Shown here piece by piece: positions 54,024-62,496 of a DNA stretch of 64,000 nucleotides. Source of the stretch: an uncultured Prevotellaceae bacterium (GTDB lineage Bacteria > Bacteroidota > Bacteroidia > Bacteroidales > Bacteroidaceae); the NCBI GenBank assembly GCA_900316685.1, contig ONDS01000001.1, forward strand, positions 150,274 through 214,273. Reading direction: 5' to 3'. Positions within the stretch are counted from its first letter, which is position 1. Every line of letters begins with the position of its first letter. The translations under genes were made by a program, and so were the position numbers. The notes below the pieces were generated by a model. The model saw only the letters and a program-made list of their open reading frames with translations, was not told the DNA's origin and did no database searches.

Positions 54024-54054
54024 CAAAGATACGCCTTTTTATTGACCGCACAAA
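54024..54054 (-). promoter_or_regulatory. Promoter of the candidate small RNA
   Basis: TTTG-N19-TATCTTTG on minus, exact consensus, with no protein gene immediately downstream. Confidence 0.7.
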
Positions 54055-54161
54055 CTTTTCACCGTTTTTTTTCTTCTTTTTAATAAATATTTCAAGTTAT
54101 TGAAGTGAAGGCGTTGAGGAGGAAATAGGATTATTCCTTTCCAAAAATAGGGTAACCCCTC

Positions 54162-54192
54162 TTTGAGGAAAGGAAAAAATACACTATCTTTG
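54162..54192 (+). promoter_or_regulatory. Promoter of the repeat-tailed protein gene
   Basis: TTTG-N19-TATCTTTG on plus, exact, 35 bp before the start codon. Confidence 0.8.
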
Positions 54193-54227
54193 TAGCAGAG
54201 AACAGTAATAACCTAAACATCAAGATT

Positions 54228-54989
54228 ATGAAAAAGCTGATAACCCTGGCAGTGCTGATGGTCATGACCGTCACCGCCCAAGCTATGTCGTACACCCAGG
54301 CACAACGGGAAGCCTTGTTCCTGACCGACAAGATGGCTTATGAGCTGGACCTCAGTCCCGAACAATACGAGGCCATCTACGAAATCAATTTCGACTATTT
54401 CTACAGCGTGAGTTATCGTCGCGATATCTACGGCAACTACTGGAGCCGTCGCGACAGCGACCTCCGCTTTGTGTTGAGTCCGTGGCAATACAACCTGTAT
54501 ATGTCCACCAACTATTTCTATCACCCGCTGAACTGGCACCGCGGCTCGTTCCGTTTCGTCATCTACACACGCTACACCGACCGCAACCATTTCTACCGTT
54601 CACGTCCCTCTCGCTATTCCACCTACCGAGGAGGCTACAACAGGGGTGCAAGCCGCTATAGAGGGCGCACGTTCAACGCACCTACGAGGCCGCGCGACAG
54701 TAGGCAACGCCCCGGCGTAGGGCAGACCGGCACCTTCGACCACGGCACTCCCAGTGGCAGCCGACCCAGGACTTCGGGAACGACGGGAACCTCAAGGCCC
54801 AGAACTTCGGGAACGACAGGAACCTCAAGGCCCAGAACCTCGGGAACGACGGGAACCTCAAGGCCCAGAACCTCGGGAACGGCAGGAACCTCAAGGCCCA
54901 GAACTTCGGGAACGACGGGAACCTCAAGGCCCAGAACCTCGGGAACCACGCGTGCCCCACACAAGACCGGTTCCGGAGGACACAAGTAA
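54228..54989 (+). CDS. Secreted protein with 11-residue SRPRTSGTTGT repeats
   Basis: 253 residues. Signal peptide MKKLITLAVLMVMTVTAQA; a compact aromatic-rich domain (residues 20-125: LDLSPEQYEAIYEINFDYFY, FVLSPWQYNLYMSTNYFY) typical of uncharacterised Prevotella/Bacteroides proteins; then an Arg/Tyr-rich stretch and six near-perfect SRPRTSGTTGT repeats, ending in a basic tail. The repeats are low-complexity, positively charged and Thr/Ser-rich; cell-wall or polyanion contact, or O-glycosylation, is possible. Function unknown. Confidence 0.8.
   Translation: MKKLITLAVLMVMTVTAQAMSYTQAQREALFLTDKMAYELDLSPEQYEAIYEINFDYFYSVSYRRDIYGNYWSRRDSDLRFVLSPWQYNLYMSTNYFYHPLNWHRGSFRFVIYTRYTDRNHFYRSRPSRYSTYRGGYNRGASRYRGRTFNAPTRPRDSRQRPGVGQTGTFDHGTPSGSRPRTSGTTGTSRPRTSGTTGTSRPRTSGTTGTSRPRTSGTAGTSRPRTSGTTGTSRPRTSGTTRAPHKTGSGGHK
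54765..54950 (+). repeat. 33-bp coding minisatellite
   Basis: Five full units and a partial sixth of a 33-bp repeat (begins CCCAGAACTTCGGGAACGAC) differing by a few substitutions, in frame, so copy number can vary without frameshift. Confidence 0.9.
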
Positions 54990-55014
54990 CGGAAAGAACA
55001 AAGTAATGAAAAAG

Positions 55015-55051
55015 ACTACTCCCCTTCCAGATGAGAAGGGGAGTAGTTTTT
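55015..55051 (+). terminator. Terminator after the repeat-tailed protein gene
   Basis: 13-bp perfect arms (ACTACTCCCCTTC and GAAGGGGAGTAGT) with a T run. Confidence 0.88.
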
Positions 55052-55381
55052 CAATCAGTAGCATCGAGCAAGAAGAAGGGAGCCCAATAGAAAGGAGAGG
55101 GATGCGTTTTCCTCAACTCTTTCTGCGCCCTGTGCAACACCTCTTGCATCGGCACACCCGACAGCCATTGACGATAGAATTCCGCCATGAGCGACGCCGT
55201 GGTCTTGTCGTTCACATTCCACAAAGAAGCCATGATACTCCTCACACCCGCCTGTTTGAAGCCGGCTGTTGCCGCTCATCAGGGTGATCGCCGCATCATA
55301 GAAAGAGCGTTCGTCGGTTTGGGCTGTTGCTGTCAGGCAGAAGGCCAACAAGCAACATAAGAGCAAGTAATATTTTCTCAT
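55051..55381 (-). pseudogene. Remnant of a secreted CHAT-domain protease gene
   Basis: Reading from 55381, a signal peptide (MRKYYLLLCCLLAFCLTATA) and a start of mature protein (QTDERSFYDAAITLMSGNS) are followed, in another frame, by GFKQAGVRSIMASLWNVND, then WLSGVPMQEVLHRAQKELRK and SPFYWAPFFLLDATD. The latter is the C-terminal end of the CHAT caspase-like fold, including the GVRSxxASLW motif. The TPR region and catalytic core are missing, so this is an internal deletion with a frameshift. It does not encode a working protease. Confidence 0.75.
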
Positions 55382-55554
55382 GGTATCGGAAAGTAGGATG
55401 AAGAGTTGTACACTTTATTTTCTGCAAAGGAAACAAAAAAAACAGGAAAAGAGAAAGAAGATGACGAAAAAATGCGTGAATAAGGAAAAAAAGATGTAAG
55501 TTTGCACACGAAACTACTACGACATTATCTTAAATCCTTTTTATCATCATTCTC

Positions 55555-57663
55555 ATGAAAAAAGCTTTACACTTATTACTGATTTCGCTGGTGTTGGGAT
55601 TCACCCACACCAACGCTGCCACATTATGGAGTGGCAATGAAGCCATCGACTGGAACAACAGCAAATCGGTGGGTATCGACGCCTCGGCGTTCAGCACCCT
55701 CGACATCGCCGACCGTCTGTTGTTCAACATTGAGTTTACGGGCAATACCGATTGGCCCCAAGTGAGCCTCACCACCTCGTCGTGGAAAGGTCTTGCCGGT
55801 GCCGGCAATACAGGTATCGCCGCCGGAGTGACCCAGGTAGTCTATACTGTGACCAACGACATGCTCACCACACTGACCGAGGAAGGCATGATCATCACCG
55901 GTTGCGGCTATACCCTGCTGAGTGTGGAGACAGAGAAAGGGCCCGGTCCTTCGGGCTACGAGAATGCCATCTGGATTGGCGAGACAGAATTGAAAACCGA
56001 CTGGAGCACCTATCAGACCCTACCCGCCATCAGTTTCTCCAAGACCTCAGTGGGCGACATCATGCGCATCCGCTATAAGGATGTGAAGGCCGGTGCCTCG
56101 ATCCTACCCAAGAACAGCTCATGGAGCGACTTGCCCGACGCCCCGGGAAAGACTGCCGACGGTGTATATGTAGACTACGAGGTGACCTCCGCCATGCTTG
56201 CCTCACTCAAATCGGGCGGCACCATTATCCAGGGTGTGGGAGTGACGTTGACCAGCGTCGACATCCTGCCGAAGCAGACCGGCGACAAGGTGAGCGCCAC
56301 CGTACCCGTATACCATAACTGGTGCTGGACGGCCGGCGAGCAGCCCGCACTTCGCGTCCAACTGCAAAATCCCTTGGAGGAAGACAAGACGGTGAAGGTG
56401 GAGATCATGGTGACTACCGACAAGTTGGCTTCTGTGGGCACCCTAACGCGCGACGTCACCGTCACGAAGCAGGGCACCCGCATCGAGGAAATACCCCTTG
56501 ATGTGGTGGCCGAACCTGGTTTCTACCGCTGCACGGTGATGGCCGACGGCGATATGGTGCGTGCTTTCAACATCGGCTATGCACCCGAAGATATCGTTTC
56601 CGCTCCCGACATGCAGAGCGACTTCGCCACCTTCTGGCAAACTGCGCGTGCCGAGCTCGATGCCGTAGCGCCCCAATACACACTCACCAAGATAGATAGC
56701 AAGAGCACCTCGAAGCGCAACGTCTACTTAGTGGAGATGAAGACCTCGCCCGACCAGAGCGGCAGCGACATCACCATCCGCGGCTACTATGCCGAACCCA
56801 CAGCAACAGGCACCTACCCTGCGCTCATCCACTATCAGGGATATGATGGTGGCACCGATACCCCGTGGTGCATGGGGGGCGACGACAACCCCGATTGGTG
56901 CGAGTTCATCCTTTCCACCCGCGGACAGGTGGTGAACAACCGTCCTCCCTATACCAATGTGTATGGCGACTGGTTCGCCTATGGCTTCGACCACCAAGAC
57001 CACTATTACTATCGTGGTGCCTTCATGGATGCCGTTCGTGCCATCGACTTCATGTGCTCGCGCGAAAAAGTGCAGCAGCAGAATATTTTCGCCGAAGGTG
57101 CCAGCCAGGGAGGTGCGTTGACCTTGGCAGCCGCCGCCCTCGACGACCGTCTGAACGCCATCGCCCCGGGCATTCCCTTCCTTGGCGACTACCCCGACTA
57201 TTTCCAGATAGCGTCGTGGCCCGGCAATGTGGCTTTCCAGCAGCGCAACAAACTGGGATGGACCGACGAGCAGATGTACACCATGCTCTCCTACTTCGAC
57301 ACGAAAAACCTTGCCACGATGATCACCTGTCCCGTAACGATGAACTTCTCGCTGCAAGACAATGTATGTCCTCCCCACACCAATGTGGCTCCCTACAACA
57401 ACCTTGCCTCCACAGAGAAGGAATACAGTGTGAACGCCACACTGGCGCATCAGACATCCGGTGCCTGGTGGACCACCTTCATGCAGTTCTTCCGCGACCA
57501 CATGAAATCGACCGAAGGCATAGACGACCTGCCTGCCGCCAACATCGAACAAGACGGACGAGTATATAACTTGCAGGGCCAATGCGTGGGCACCGCCGAG
57601 AATTTCAACGCCCTGCCCGCCGGTCTCTATATCGTGAACGGAAAGAAAGAAGTTAGGAAATAA
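55555..57663 (+). CDS. Acetylxylan-esterase-like (CE7/AXE1) secreted enzyme with duplicated N-terminal modules
   Basis: 702 residues with a signal peptide (MKKALHLLLISLVLGFTHTN). Two related beta-sandwich modules come first (LWSGNEAIDWN to YTLLSVE; IWIGETELKTDW to VTLTSVDI), then a linker domain (NWCWTAGEQPALRVQLQNPL) and an alpha/beta hydrolase: FAEGASQGGALTLAAAALDD (Ser near 515), SLQDNVCPP (Asp near 602), LAHQTSG (His near 631). The end, VYNLQGQCVGTAENFNALPA with GLYIVNGKKEVRK, is a sorting-type tail. It probably deacetylates plant polysaccharide such as xylan outside the cell. Confidence 0.85.
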   Translation: MKKALHLLLISLVLGFTHTNAATLWSGNEAIDWNNSKSVGIDASAFSTLDIADRLLFNIEFTGNTDWPQVSLTTSSWKGLAGAGNTGIAAGVTQVVYTVTNDMLTTLTEEGMIITGCGYTLLSVETEKGPGPSGYENAIWIGETELKTDWSTYQTLPAISFSKTSVGDIMRIRYKDVKAGASILPKNSSWSDLPDAPGKTADGVYVDYEVTSAMLASLKSGGTIIQGVGVTLTSVDILPKQTGDKVSATVPVYHNWCWTAGEQPALRVQLQNPLEEDKTVKVEIMVTTDKLASVGTLTRDVTVTKQGTRIEEIPLDVVAEPGFYRCTVMADGDMVRAFNIGYAPEDIVSAPDMQSDFATFWQTARAELDAVAPQYTLTKIDSKSTSKRNVYLVEMKTSPDQSGSDITIRGYYAEPTATGTYPALIHYQGYDGGTDTPWCMGGDDNPDWCEFILSTRGQVVNNRPPYTNVYGDWFAYGFDHQDHYYYRGAFMDAVRAIDFMCSREKVQQQNIFAEGASQGGALTLAAAALDDRLNAIAPGIPFLGDYPDYFQIASWPGNVAFQQRNKLGWTDEQMYTMLSYFDTKNLATMITCPVTMNFSLQDNVCPPHTNVAPYNNLASTEKEYSVNATLAHQTSGAWWTTFMQFFRDHMKSTEGIDDLPAANIEQDGRVYNLQGQCVGTAENFNALPAGLYIVNGKKEVRK

Positions 57664-57702
57664 GAGGTGAGAAGTGAGAGGTGAGGGGTGAGGAGTGAGA
57701 GA
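57664..57702. repeat. Purine-rich heptanucleotide tract
   Basis: GAGGTGA, GAAGTGA, GAGGTGA, GGGGTGA and GGAGTGA in register, starting at the esterase stop codon. Confidence 0.8.
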
Positions 57703-57708
57703 TATGCA

Positions 57709-57814
57709 TTGAACGCTCAACACTCAACACCCAACTCTCAACACTCAACACTCAACTCTCAACACTCAACTCTCAACACTCAACACTCAACCATAAACCA
57801 TAAACCATAAACCA
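57709..57814. repeat. Heptanucleotide tract before the lipoprotein gene
   Basis: About eleven AACACTC or AACTCTC units followed by three CCATAAA units, ending 8 bp before the ATG. Confidence 0.85.
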
Positions 57815-57821
57815 TCAAATT

Positions 57822-58325
57822 ATGAAAAAGATCTTATCCATTACCCTGTCGTTAGTGGGAGCATTGCTGCTGACCGCCACGATGACCAGTTGTGGCGAGC
57901 AGTCACAATTGAAGCAAGCCATCGACAAGTACAACGAGAAGATGCCTCAGGATGCCGGTGGTGGACTGACCATCAAGCAGTTGACTCTGACAGACACCCA
58001 GATGGTGTACGAATGTGAACAAAGCGAAGAGGTGGACTCGGTAAAGACCATGCGCGCCAACCAAGACCTGTTTAAGAATGGTGTGGTGCAGAATTTGGTA
58101 AAGAACGTGAACAACGAAGCCTTCAAGCAAATCATCGAGACGCTCGTTTCCACCAACCGCTCCTTGTCTTATCACATTACGGGTTTGAAGACAGGCGAGA
58201 CCCTCGATGTCGAGGTGAGCGCGGGCGAGTTGTCCGACATCCTTGCCGGCAATGCACCAATGGCCGAACCAACCGCCGAGCCTGAGGATTCGACAGCCAC
58301 AGGCGTGCCCGCCGAAGGGCAATAG
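57822..58325 (+). CDS. Small lipoprotein of unknown function
   Basis: 167 residues: signal sequence with a lipobox-like end (LLLTATMTSCGEQSQ, Cys24), a helix-rich body (LKQAIDKYNEKMPQDAGGG, DLFKNGVVQNLVKNVNNEAF) and an acidic Pro/Thr-rich tail. Likely anchored in a membrane; no family recognised. It follows the esterase across heptad repeats. Confidence 0.75.
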   Translation: MKKILSITLSLVGALLLTATMTSCGEQSQLKQAIDKYNEKMPQDAGGGLTIKQLTLTDTQMVYECEQSEEVDSVKTMRANQDLFKNGVVQNLVKNVNNEAFKQIIETLVSTNRSLSYHITGLKTGETLDVEVSAGELSDILAGNAPMAEPTAEPEDSTATGVPAEGQ

Positions 58326-58436
58326 GCCGCATTTCCTTTCTCAAAAGGTCAACCAACACTTGTAGGTGCAGACTTTAGCCCTCCAAAAACAGGAGGAAGG
58401 CATAGATAAACTAAGCCCCTACTTTTTATACGTTTT

Positions 58437-58480
58437 TCCGCGTTTTCCGCGAGTATAATCTCTCTCGCAGAAAACGCGGA
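58437..58480 (+). terminator. Long hairpin downstream of the lipoprotein gene
   Basis: 11-bp perfect arms (TCCGCGTTTTC and GAAAACGCGGA) with further pairing inside (CGCGAG/CTCGC), followed by TTTTCG. Confidence 0.6.
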
Positions 58481-58592
58481 TTTTCGTAGGTTTTGCGACA
58501 AATAATAAAAAAAGAGAGACATAAGACGGCATGAGACGCAAGGTCAAATCCCCAGTGGTAAGACACGTCTTCAATGTCAACAACACTATTCC

Positions 58593-58626
58593 AAGACCTC
58601 GAAAGCAGTAGGCTTTTCGAGGTCTT
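58593..58626 (+). terminator. Hairpin before the methyltransferase promoter
   Basis: Arms AAGACCTCGAAA and TTTTCGAGGTCTT around an 8-9 nt loop, with a short T run beyond. Confidence 0.55.
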
Positions 58627-58669
58627 TGTCGTTGTGGGGATACAAAACAGCAAAACGCGCCCCTTTTAT

Positions 58670-58700
58670 TTTGTCATTACGTTCTTTTCATGTATTTTTG
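58670..58700 (+). promoter_or_regulatory. Promoter of the methyltransferase/glycosyltransferase pair
   Basis: TTTG-N19-TATTTTTG, exact, 18 bp before the start codon. Confidence 0.75.
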
Positions 58701-58718
58701 CATGCAAAAGCATAGAAG

Positions 58719-59636
58719 ATGGAACAGAACGACATATCCAAATGGCTCCGCGGCATAGCTTATGAGATAGCCTTTTGGAACAACGTGTACCGCTGGAAAT
58801 GGACCTTCCAGGGCATGATGAACTGGTCGCATTATGGCAAGGCCATCGACCTGGAGCTTTTCGATGCCAATGCCTTCCTCGCACCCCTTGACAATGCCCA
58901 GCTGCTCGATGTGGGCTGCGGCATGAGCTATGTCACAGGCAACCATGTGAAAGAAGGCGACACCTTGCGTCCCATCCCCCTGCATTATGTCGACGCCCTG
59001 GCCCCTTATTTCAACAAGATACTGAAGAAGCGCAAGAAAGACCTGCCCGCCATCGAGTTTGGCATGGTGGAATACCTCTCCGCCTTTTATTCTCCCGGCA
59101 GTGTCGACATGGTGATTATCCAGAATGCGCTCGACCATTCCGCCCAGCCCGTCAAAGGCATACTCGAATCGCTGCATGTGCTCAAGGAAGGCGGTGTGCT
59201 CTATCTGAACCATCACCCCAACGAGGCCGAGACGGAGCATTACAAGGGGTTCCACCAATACAATATTGACGAGCGCGACGGCCAGCTTATCGTCTGGAAC
59301 CGTCAGTCTGAGGTGAACGTCAACCATCTGGTAGCGTCGTTTGCCGACATCGAGGTGAAACGCCATGCCAACAGCCATATCGTGGCCATTCTCAGGAAGA
59401 AAGGCGAAGTGGGCGCCGATGCCATCACCACAGCCGATGACAGGAAGGCGCTCTGCGAGATGCTCATCCTCAACAACATGAACGCCACCAGCATCTGGCA
59501 GAGCATCAGATACCGCTTCTCCTTCTGGTGGTACAACAGCATACAGTTTGTGGCGCAGGCGTTGCCGTGGAAATGGAAGATGGGCATCAAGAAGATGATT
59601 GGCCAAGAGAACTTGTCAATAAGCAAACGAGCATGA
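58719..59636 (+). CDS. Class I SAM-dependent methyltransferase
   Basis: 305 residues, cytoplasmic. Motif I QLLDVGCGMSYVTG (61-74), then GSVDMVIIQNALDHSAQPV and HVLKEGGVLYLNHHPNEAET of the Rossmann-like fold. The C-terminal 70 residues are basic and aromatic (YRFSFWWYNSIQFVAQALPW), suggesting membrane association. Its stop overlaps the glycosyltransferase ATG (ATGA), so it probably modifies a glycan or glycolipid (inference). Confidence 0.82.
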   Translation: MEQNDISKWLRGIAYEIAFWNNVYRWKWTFQGMMNWSHYGKAIDLELFDANAFLAPLDNAQLLDVGCGMSYVTGNHVKEGDTLRPIPLHYVDALAPYFNKILKKRKKDLPAIEFGMVEYLSAFYSPGSVDMVIIQNALDHSAQPVKGILESLHVLKEGGVLYLNHHPNEAETEHYKGFHQYNIDERDGQLIVWNRQSEVNVNHLVASFADIEVKRHANSHIVAILRKKGEVGADAITTADDRKALCEMLILNNMNATSIWQSIRYRFSFWWYNSIQFVAQALPWKWKMGIKKMIGQENLSISKRA

Positions 59637-60556
59637 TGCTGAGCATTATCATCCCCGTCTACAAGACAGAAAGCACGCTCGACAGGTGCATGGAGAGCAT
59701 CGTGCGACAGGAATACCAGGATTGGGAAGCCATTCTGGTCGACGACGGCTCACCCGACGGCTGTCCGGCGATATGCGACGAGTGGGGGCGTCGCGACCCT
59801 CGCATCAGCGTGGTTCACCAAAAGAACGGCGGTCTGAGTGCCGCCCGCAATGCAGGGCTCGAACGCGTTCGGGGTGAATACATCACCTTTGTCGACTCCG
59901 ACGACTATCTCTCTCCCGATGTGCTTCAGAAATTGATGCTCCACCTCAGTGCCCACCCCGATTACGACATACTGGAATATTCGATGCTACGGTTCGACGA
60001 CCACGGCGAACAGCCCTTTCTGTCATTGGAAGAGCAGGTGTATGACGACGGACAAGCTTATTGGCTCGGCGAACGCGCCTACTTACATACTTATGCCTGC
60101 AACAAGATATTCCGCAAGAGCCTGTTCGGGCAGGTGCGCTTTCCCGAGGGCAAGACTTTTGAAGACGCCCATACCCTACCCCACCTACTTCATCACGCCT
60201 CCACCATCGCCACCTCGTCCATCGGCTACTACCATTATTACCGCAACGAGGAGAGCATCACCACACAGGCCGACGGTCGGGCGTGGCAGTCATTATTGGA
60301 AGCCCAGGTAAACGTGCTGAAGGACATGATGCCCCTTCAGTCACTGAAGGCCGAGCACTATTACATGCATGTGTTCAATATCCAGCTCTACGCCTATGCC
60401 CTGGGTGGCGAGGAGCCCATATTGCCTGCCGCCAAGATACATCAACCCCTCGGGATGGAGACGATGCAGCAAAAAACGAAAGCACTCATGCTCAACATGT
60501 TAGGTGTCAAACGATGTTGTAAGCTATATCGAATGTTTTACAGGGTGAGACGTTGA
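59633..60556 (+). CDS. Family 2 glycosyltransferase
   Basis: 307 residues from the ATG at 59633 (MMLSIIIPVYKTESTLDRCM). GT-A fold with AILVDDGSPDGCPAICDEWG, KNGGLSAARNAGLERVRGEY and the metal-binding FVDSDDYLSPDV (DxD-type). It adds a sugar to a surface glycan precursor at the inner membrane. It is translationally coupled to the methyltransferase. An upstream in-frame ATG within the methyltransferase gene is rejected. Confidence 0.9.
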   Translation: MMLSIIIPVYKTESTLDRCMESIVRQEYQDWEAILVDDGSPDGCPAICDEWGRRDPRISVVHQKNGGLSAARNAGLERVRGEYITFVDSDDYLSPDVLQKLMLHLSAHPDYDILEYSMLRFDDHGEQPFLSLEEQVYDDGQAYWLGERAYLHTYACNKIFRKSLFGQVRFPEGKTFEDAHTLPHLLHHASTIATSSIGYYHYYRNEESITTQADGRAWQSLLEAQVNVLKDMMPLQSLKAEHYYMHVFNIQLYAYALGGEEPILPAAKIHQPLGMETMQQKTKALMLNMLGVKRCCKLYRMFYRVRR

Positions 60557-60585
60557 CATTTACGTTTCACACCGGCTACAATGAA

Positions 60586-60612
60586 AGGGGCGAACGCTAA
60601 GCGTCCGCCCCC
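60586..60612. terminator. Hairpin between convergent genes
   Basis: GGGGCGAACGC-TAA-GCGTCCGCCCC, one mismatch, between the glycosyltransferase and the secreted-protein gene. Confidence 0.6.
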
Positions 60613-60645
60613 TCATTATTCTATGAAGTCTTGGATTATTCCGTA

Positions 60646-61659
60646 TTACTTCACGATGAACTTCTTGCCATTCTGGATGTAGATACCCTTCACGGCCTTG
60701 CTCACGCGCTGTCCGGCGAGGTTGTAGATGGGAGCGTTGGCATCGGCTTCCACAACTTTGGCCTCGGAGATGCTTGTGGAAATGCTCTCAGCATATTCCT
60801 TAGTGGCGAAATAGATGGCCTTGACGGTGAACGAACCCGGAGTGCCATTCTGCAGACCGAGCTGCTTGATGGCGGACTTGCCGATAGCGTCGAGTTCCAC
60901 CATGCCGAGCGTCTCACCCGCCGGTATTTGCAGAGAGTTATCGGCGGCATCTGTGGAAACATACTGTATAACACATTGGGTAACGATGTCTGTGGGTTCA
61001 CTCAGTTCCAGGACGAGATAGTCGAACTCACTGGCATCGAAAGAGCCAAGCCAAGCACCGAACCATACCCAATCACCTGTGCCTGTGAAAGTCTTCGAAC
61101 CGTCGGCATTGTCGGTTGTGGCAGTGAAGTTGCTGAGCATGTCCTTGGTCTGTGCGGGAGCGGGTTTCACGGCTTCCCACTCAGCTTCCGTGGCGAAATA
61201 CATCTCTTCGATGGTGATTTTGGCAGCTTTACTCGGCTGAAGAGCTATCTGGTTGACCTTATCCTTCTGTGCGGCATCAAGAGGAAGCGCGGCATAGCTC
61301 CCTTCGGCAGCGGCATTGATCACGGCCTGAGCCTGGTTGTATTCCGCACCATACTGTCCGATGGTACCCAAGCACTTATATTGGATCACGAGATTGACAT
61401 CGGCTGTGGAGTTGGAATATTTCACCACCACATAGTCGTACGCACTTGCATCATAATAGGTCACGCCTGAGTCGTCGGCGGTCTTGGCATCTTTGTCTTC
61501 AATAAGCGAACCCGTGCTCAGGGTAATACCTTTCCACTCCCATGCTCCCAAGGAGATCTCGACACCGGGAGAAGCGATAGCGGAGAAATCGATGTCTTCC
61601 TTGGCATTTGCACTAACGGCTACAAGAGCCATAGCAATCAGCGTAAAAATCTTTTTCAT
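60646..61659 (-). CDS. Secreted beta-rich protein with sorting-type tail
   Basis: 337 residues. Signal peptide MKKIFTLIAMALVAVSANA; two related beta-sandwich halves (GVTYYDASAYDYVVVKYSNS … ITIEEMYFATEAEW, and GSFDASEFDYLVLELSEPTD … FTVKAIYFATKEYAE); then APIYNLAGQRVSKAVKGIYI with QNGKKFIVK, the same type of tail as the esterase at 55555. Carbohydrate binding is plausible but not shown. A TATCTTTG box (minus, 61716-61723) precedes it. Confidence 0.8.
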   Translation of the reverse strand: MKKIFTLIAMALVAVSANAKEDIDFSAIASPGVEISLGAWEWKGITLSTGSLIEDKDAKTADDSGVTYYDASAYDYVVVKYSNSTADVNLVIQYKCLGTIGQYGAEYNQAQAVINAAAEGSYAALPLDAAQKDKVNQIALQPSKAAKITIEEMYFATEAEWEAVKPAPAQTKDMLSNFTATTDNADGSKTFTGTGDWVWFGAWLGSFDASEFDYLVLELSEPTDIVTQCVIQYVSTDAADNSLQIPAGETLGMVELDAIGKSAIKQLGLQNGTPGSFTVKAIYFATKEYAESISTSISEAKVVEADANAPIYNLAGQRVSKAVKGIYIQNGKKFIVK

Positions 61660-61995
61660 AAGCTTTTTGTTTAAACGGTTTAAGTAATTAGATTAATTAT
61701 GAAACATTCTGGGGGCAAAGATAGTAAAACATTTCAATTTGCATCAATACTTTTTTGACAAAAAAAAGCACTATCATACCAAAGGATACATTTGACACAG
61801 AGTTAATTCCGAGAGGACATTGCCATTGGTCAATCAGCGGAGTGAAGAAGTTCGGCTTTTTCTTGCGAGGTTTCCTTAATAATAATTATGATTTTACATT
61901 TGATGAAATTAACAAACCTTTTTCAGATAGATTTACAGCATATTTATTAAAGAAAGTCTTCACCCATATTTTTGCAGAAACTTTTATGCAAAAAT
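61660..61995. other. AT-rich gene-free stretch at the edge of the phage-like cluster
   Basis: AT-rich compared with flanking genes. It holds the -7 box of the secreted-protein gene and a TATTTTTG box on plus (61967-61974) before the first phage-like gene. An open frame here has no recognisable features. Confidence 0.5.
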
Positions 61996-62496
61996 ATGGG
62001 CGCAGTTTTCAACATCTCACTTCCCACATCATGGGCTGAATTGACCGATAAGCAACTGCTTATGGTCTTCTCCCTCTTCGCCTCCGAAAGGTCAGCGGAA
62101 GAGGTAAAAACGCTCTGCCTCATGAAGTGGAACGGTCTGGAGGTGCTCAACGAGCATCCCCAAAACAATTTCCTCGTCAAGCAAGGAAAGCGTAAGGTCA
62201 ACCTGACATCCAAGCAAATCCAAGCGGCAAACGCCACGCTTGATTTCCTCGATACCATCCCGTCCTCCCCGGTCCGTATTGCAAAGATCGGTCGTCACCG
62301 CGCATTGCCAGCGGACTTCGAAGGAGTGCCCTTCGAGAAGTACCTCTACCTTGAAAACCTGTTTCAAGGTGTACTCCATTCTTCATCGCAAGAATCATCT
62401 CTCCCCCTCGGGGGAGCCGGAGGGGGCTCTTATTCCAAATGTCCCAAGTCCTCTACGATTGCGAACATATCAAGCCCTCCCAAGCGCAACTTGTGA
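61996..62496 (+). CDS. Phage-like protein, 5' part of a probably split gene
   Basis: 166 residues from the ATG at 61996 (MGAVFNISLPTSWAELTDKQ). The body (LLMVFSLFASERSAEEVKTL, RKVNLTSKQIQAANATLDFL, FEKYLYLENLFQGVL) looks like a conserved Bacteroidales prophage-type protein. After LHSSSQESS it enters a GC-rich dispersed repeat (LPLGGAGGGSYS) and an unrelated tail. The next frame, starting at 62439, continues in the style of the original protein, so the repeat has probably shifted the frame. Confidence 0.55.
   Translation: MGAVFNISLPTSWAELTDKQLLMVFSLFASERSAEEVKTLCLMKWNGLEVLNEHPQNNFLVKQGKRKVNLTSKQIQAANATLDFLDTIPSSPVRIAKIGRHRALPADFEGVPFEKYLYLENLFQGVLHSSSQESSLPLGGAGGGSYSKCPKSSTIANISSPPKRNL
62400..62428. 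repeat. GC-rich repeat inside a phage-like gene
   Basis: TCTCCCCCTCGGGGGAGCC then GGAGGGGGCT, a palindromic CCCCCTCGGGGG-type element of the kind usually found between genes, here within coding sequence. Confidence 0.65.

Larger units (their letters stand above)
58326..58669. other. Gene-free stretch with two hairpins
   Basis: No gene is supported. It holds the inverted repeat at 58437-58480 and the terminator-like hairpin at 58593-58626. Confidence 0.6.

Noticed and set aside
61755-62039. 94-codon open frame with a TTG start in AT-rich DNA
   Set aside because: It overlaps the better-supported phage-like gene, and has no promoter spacing and no recognisable features; it may be a decayed fragment.
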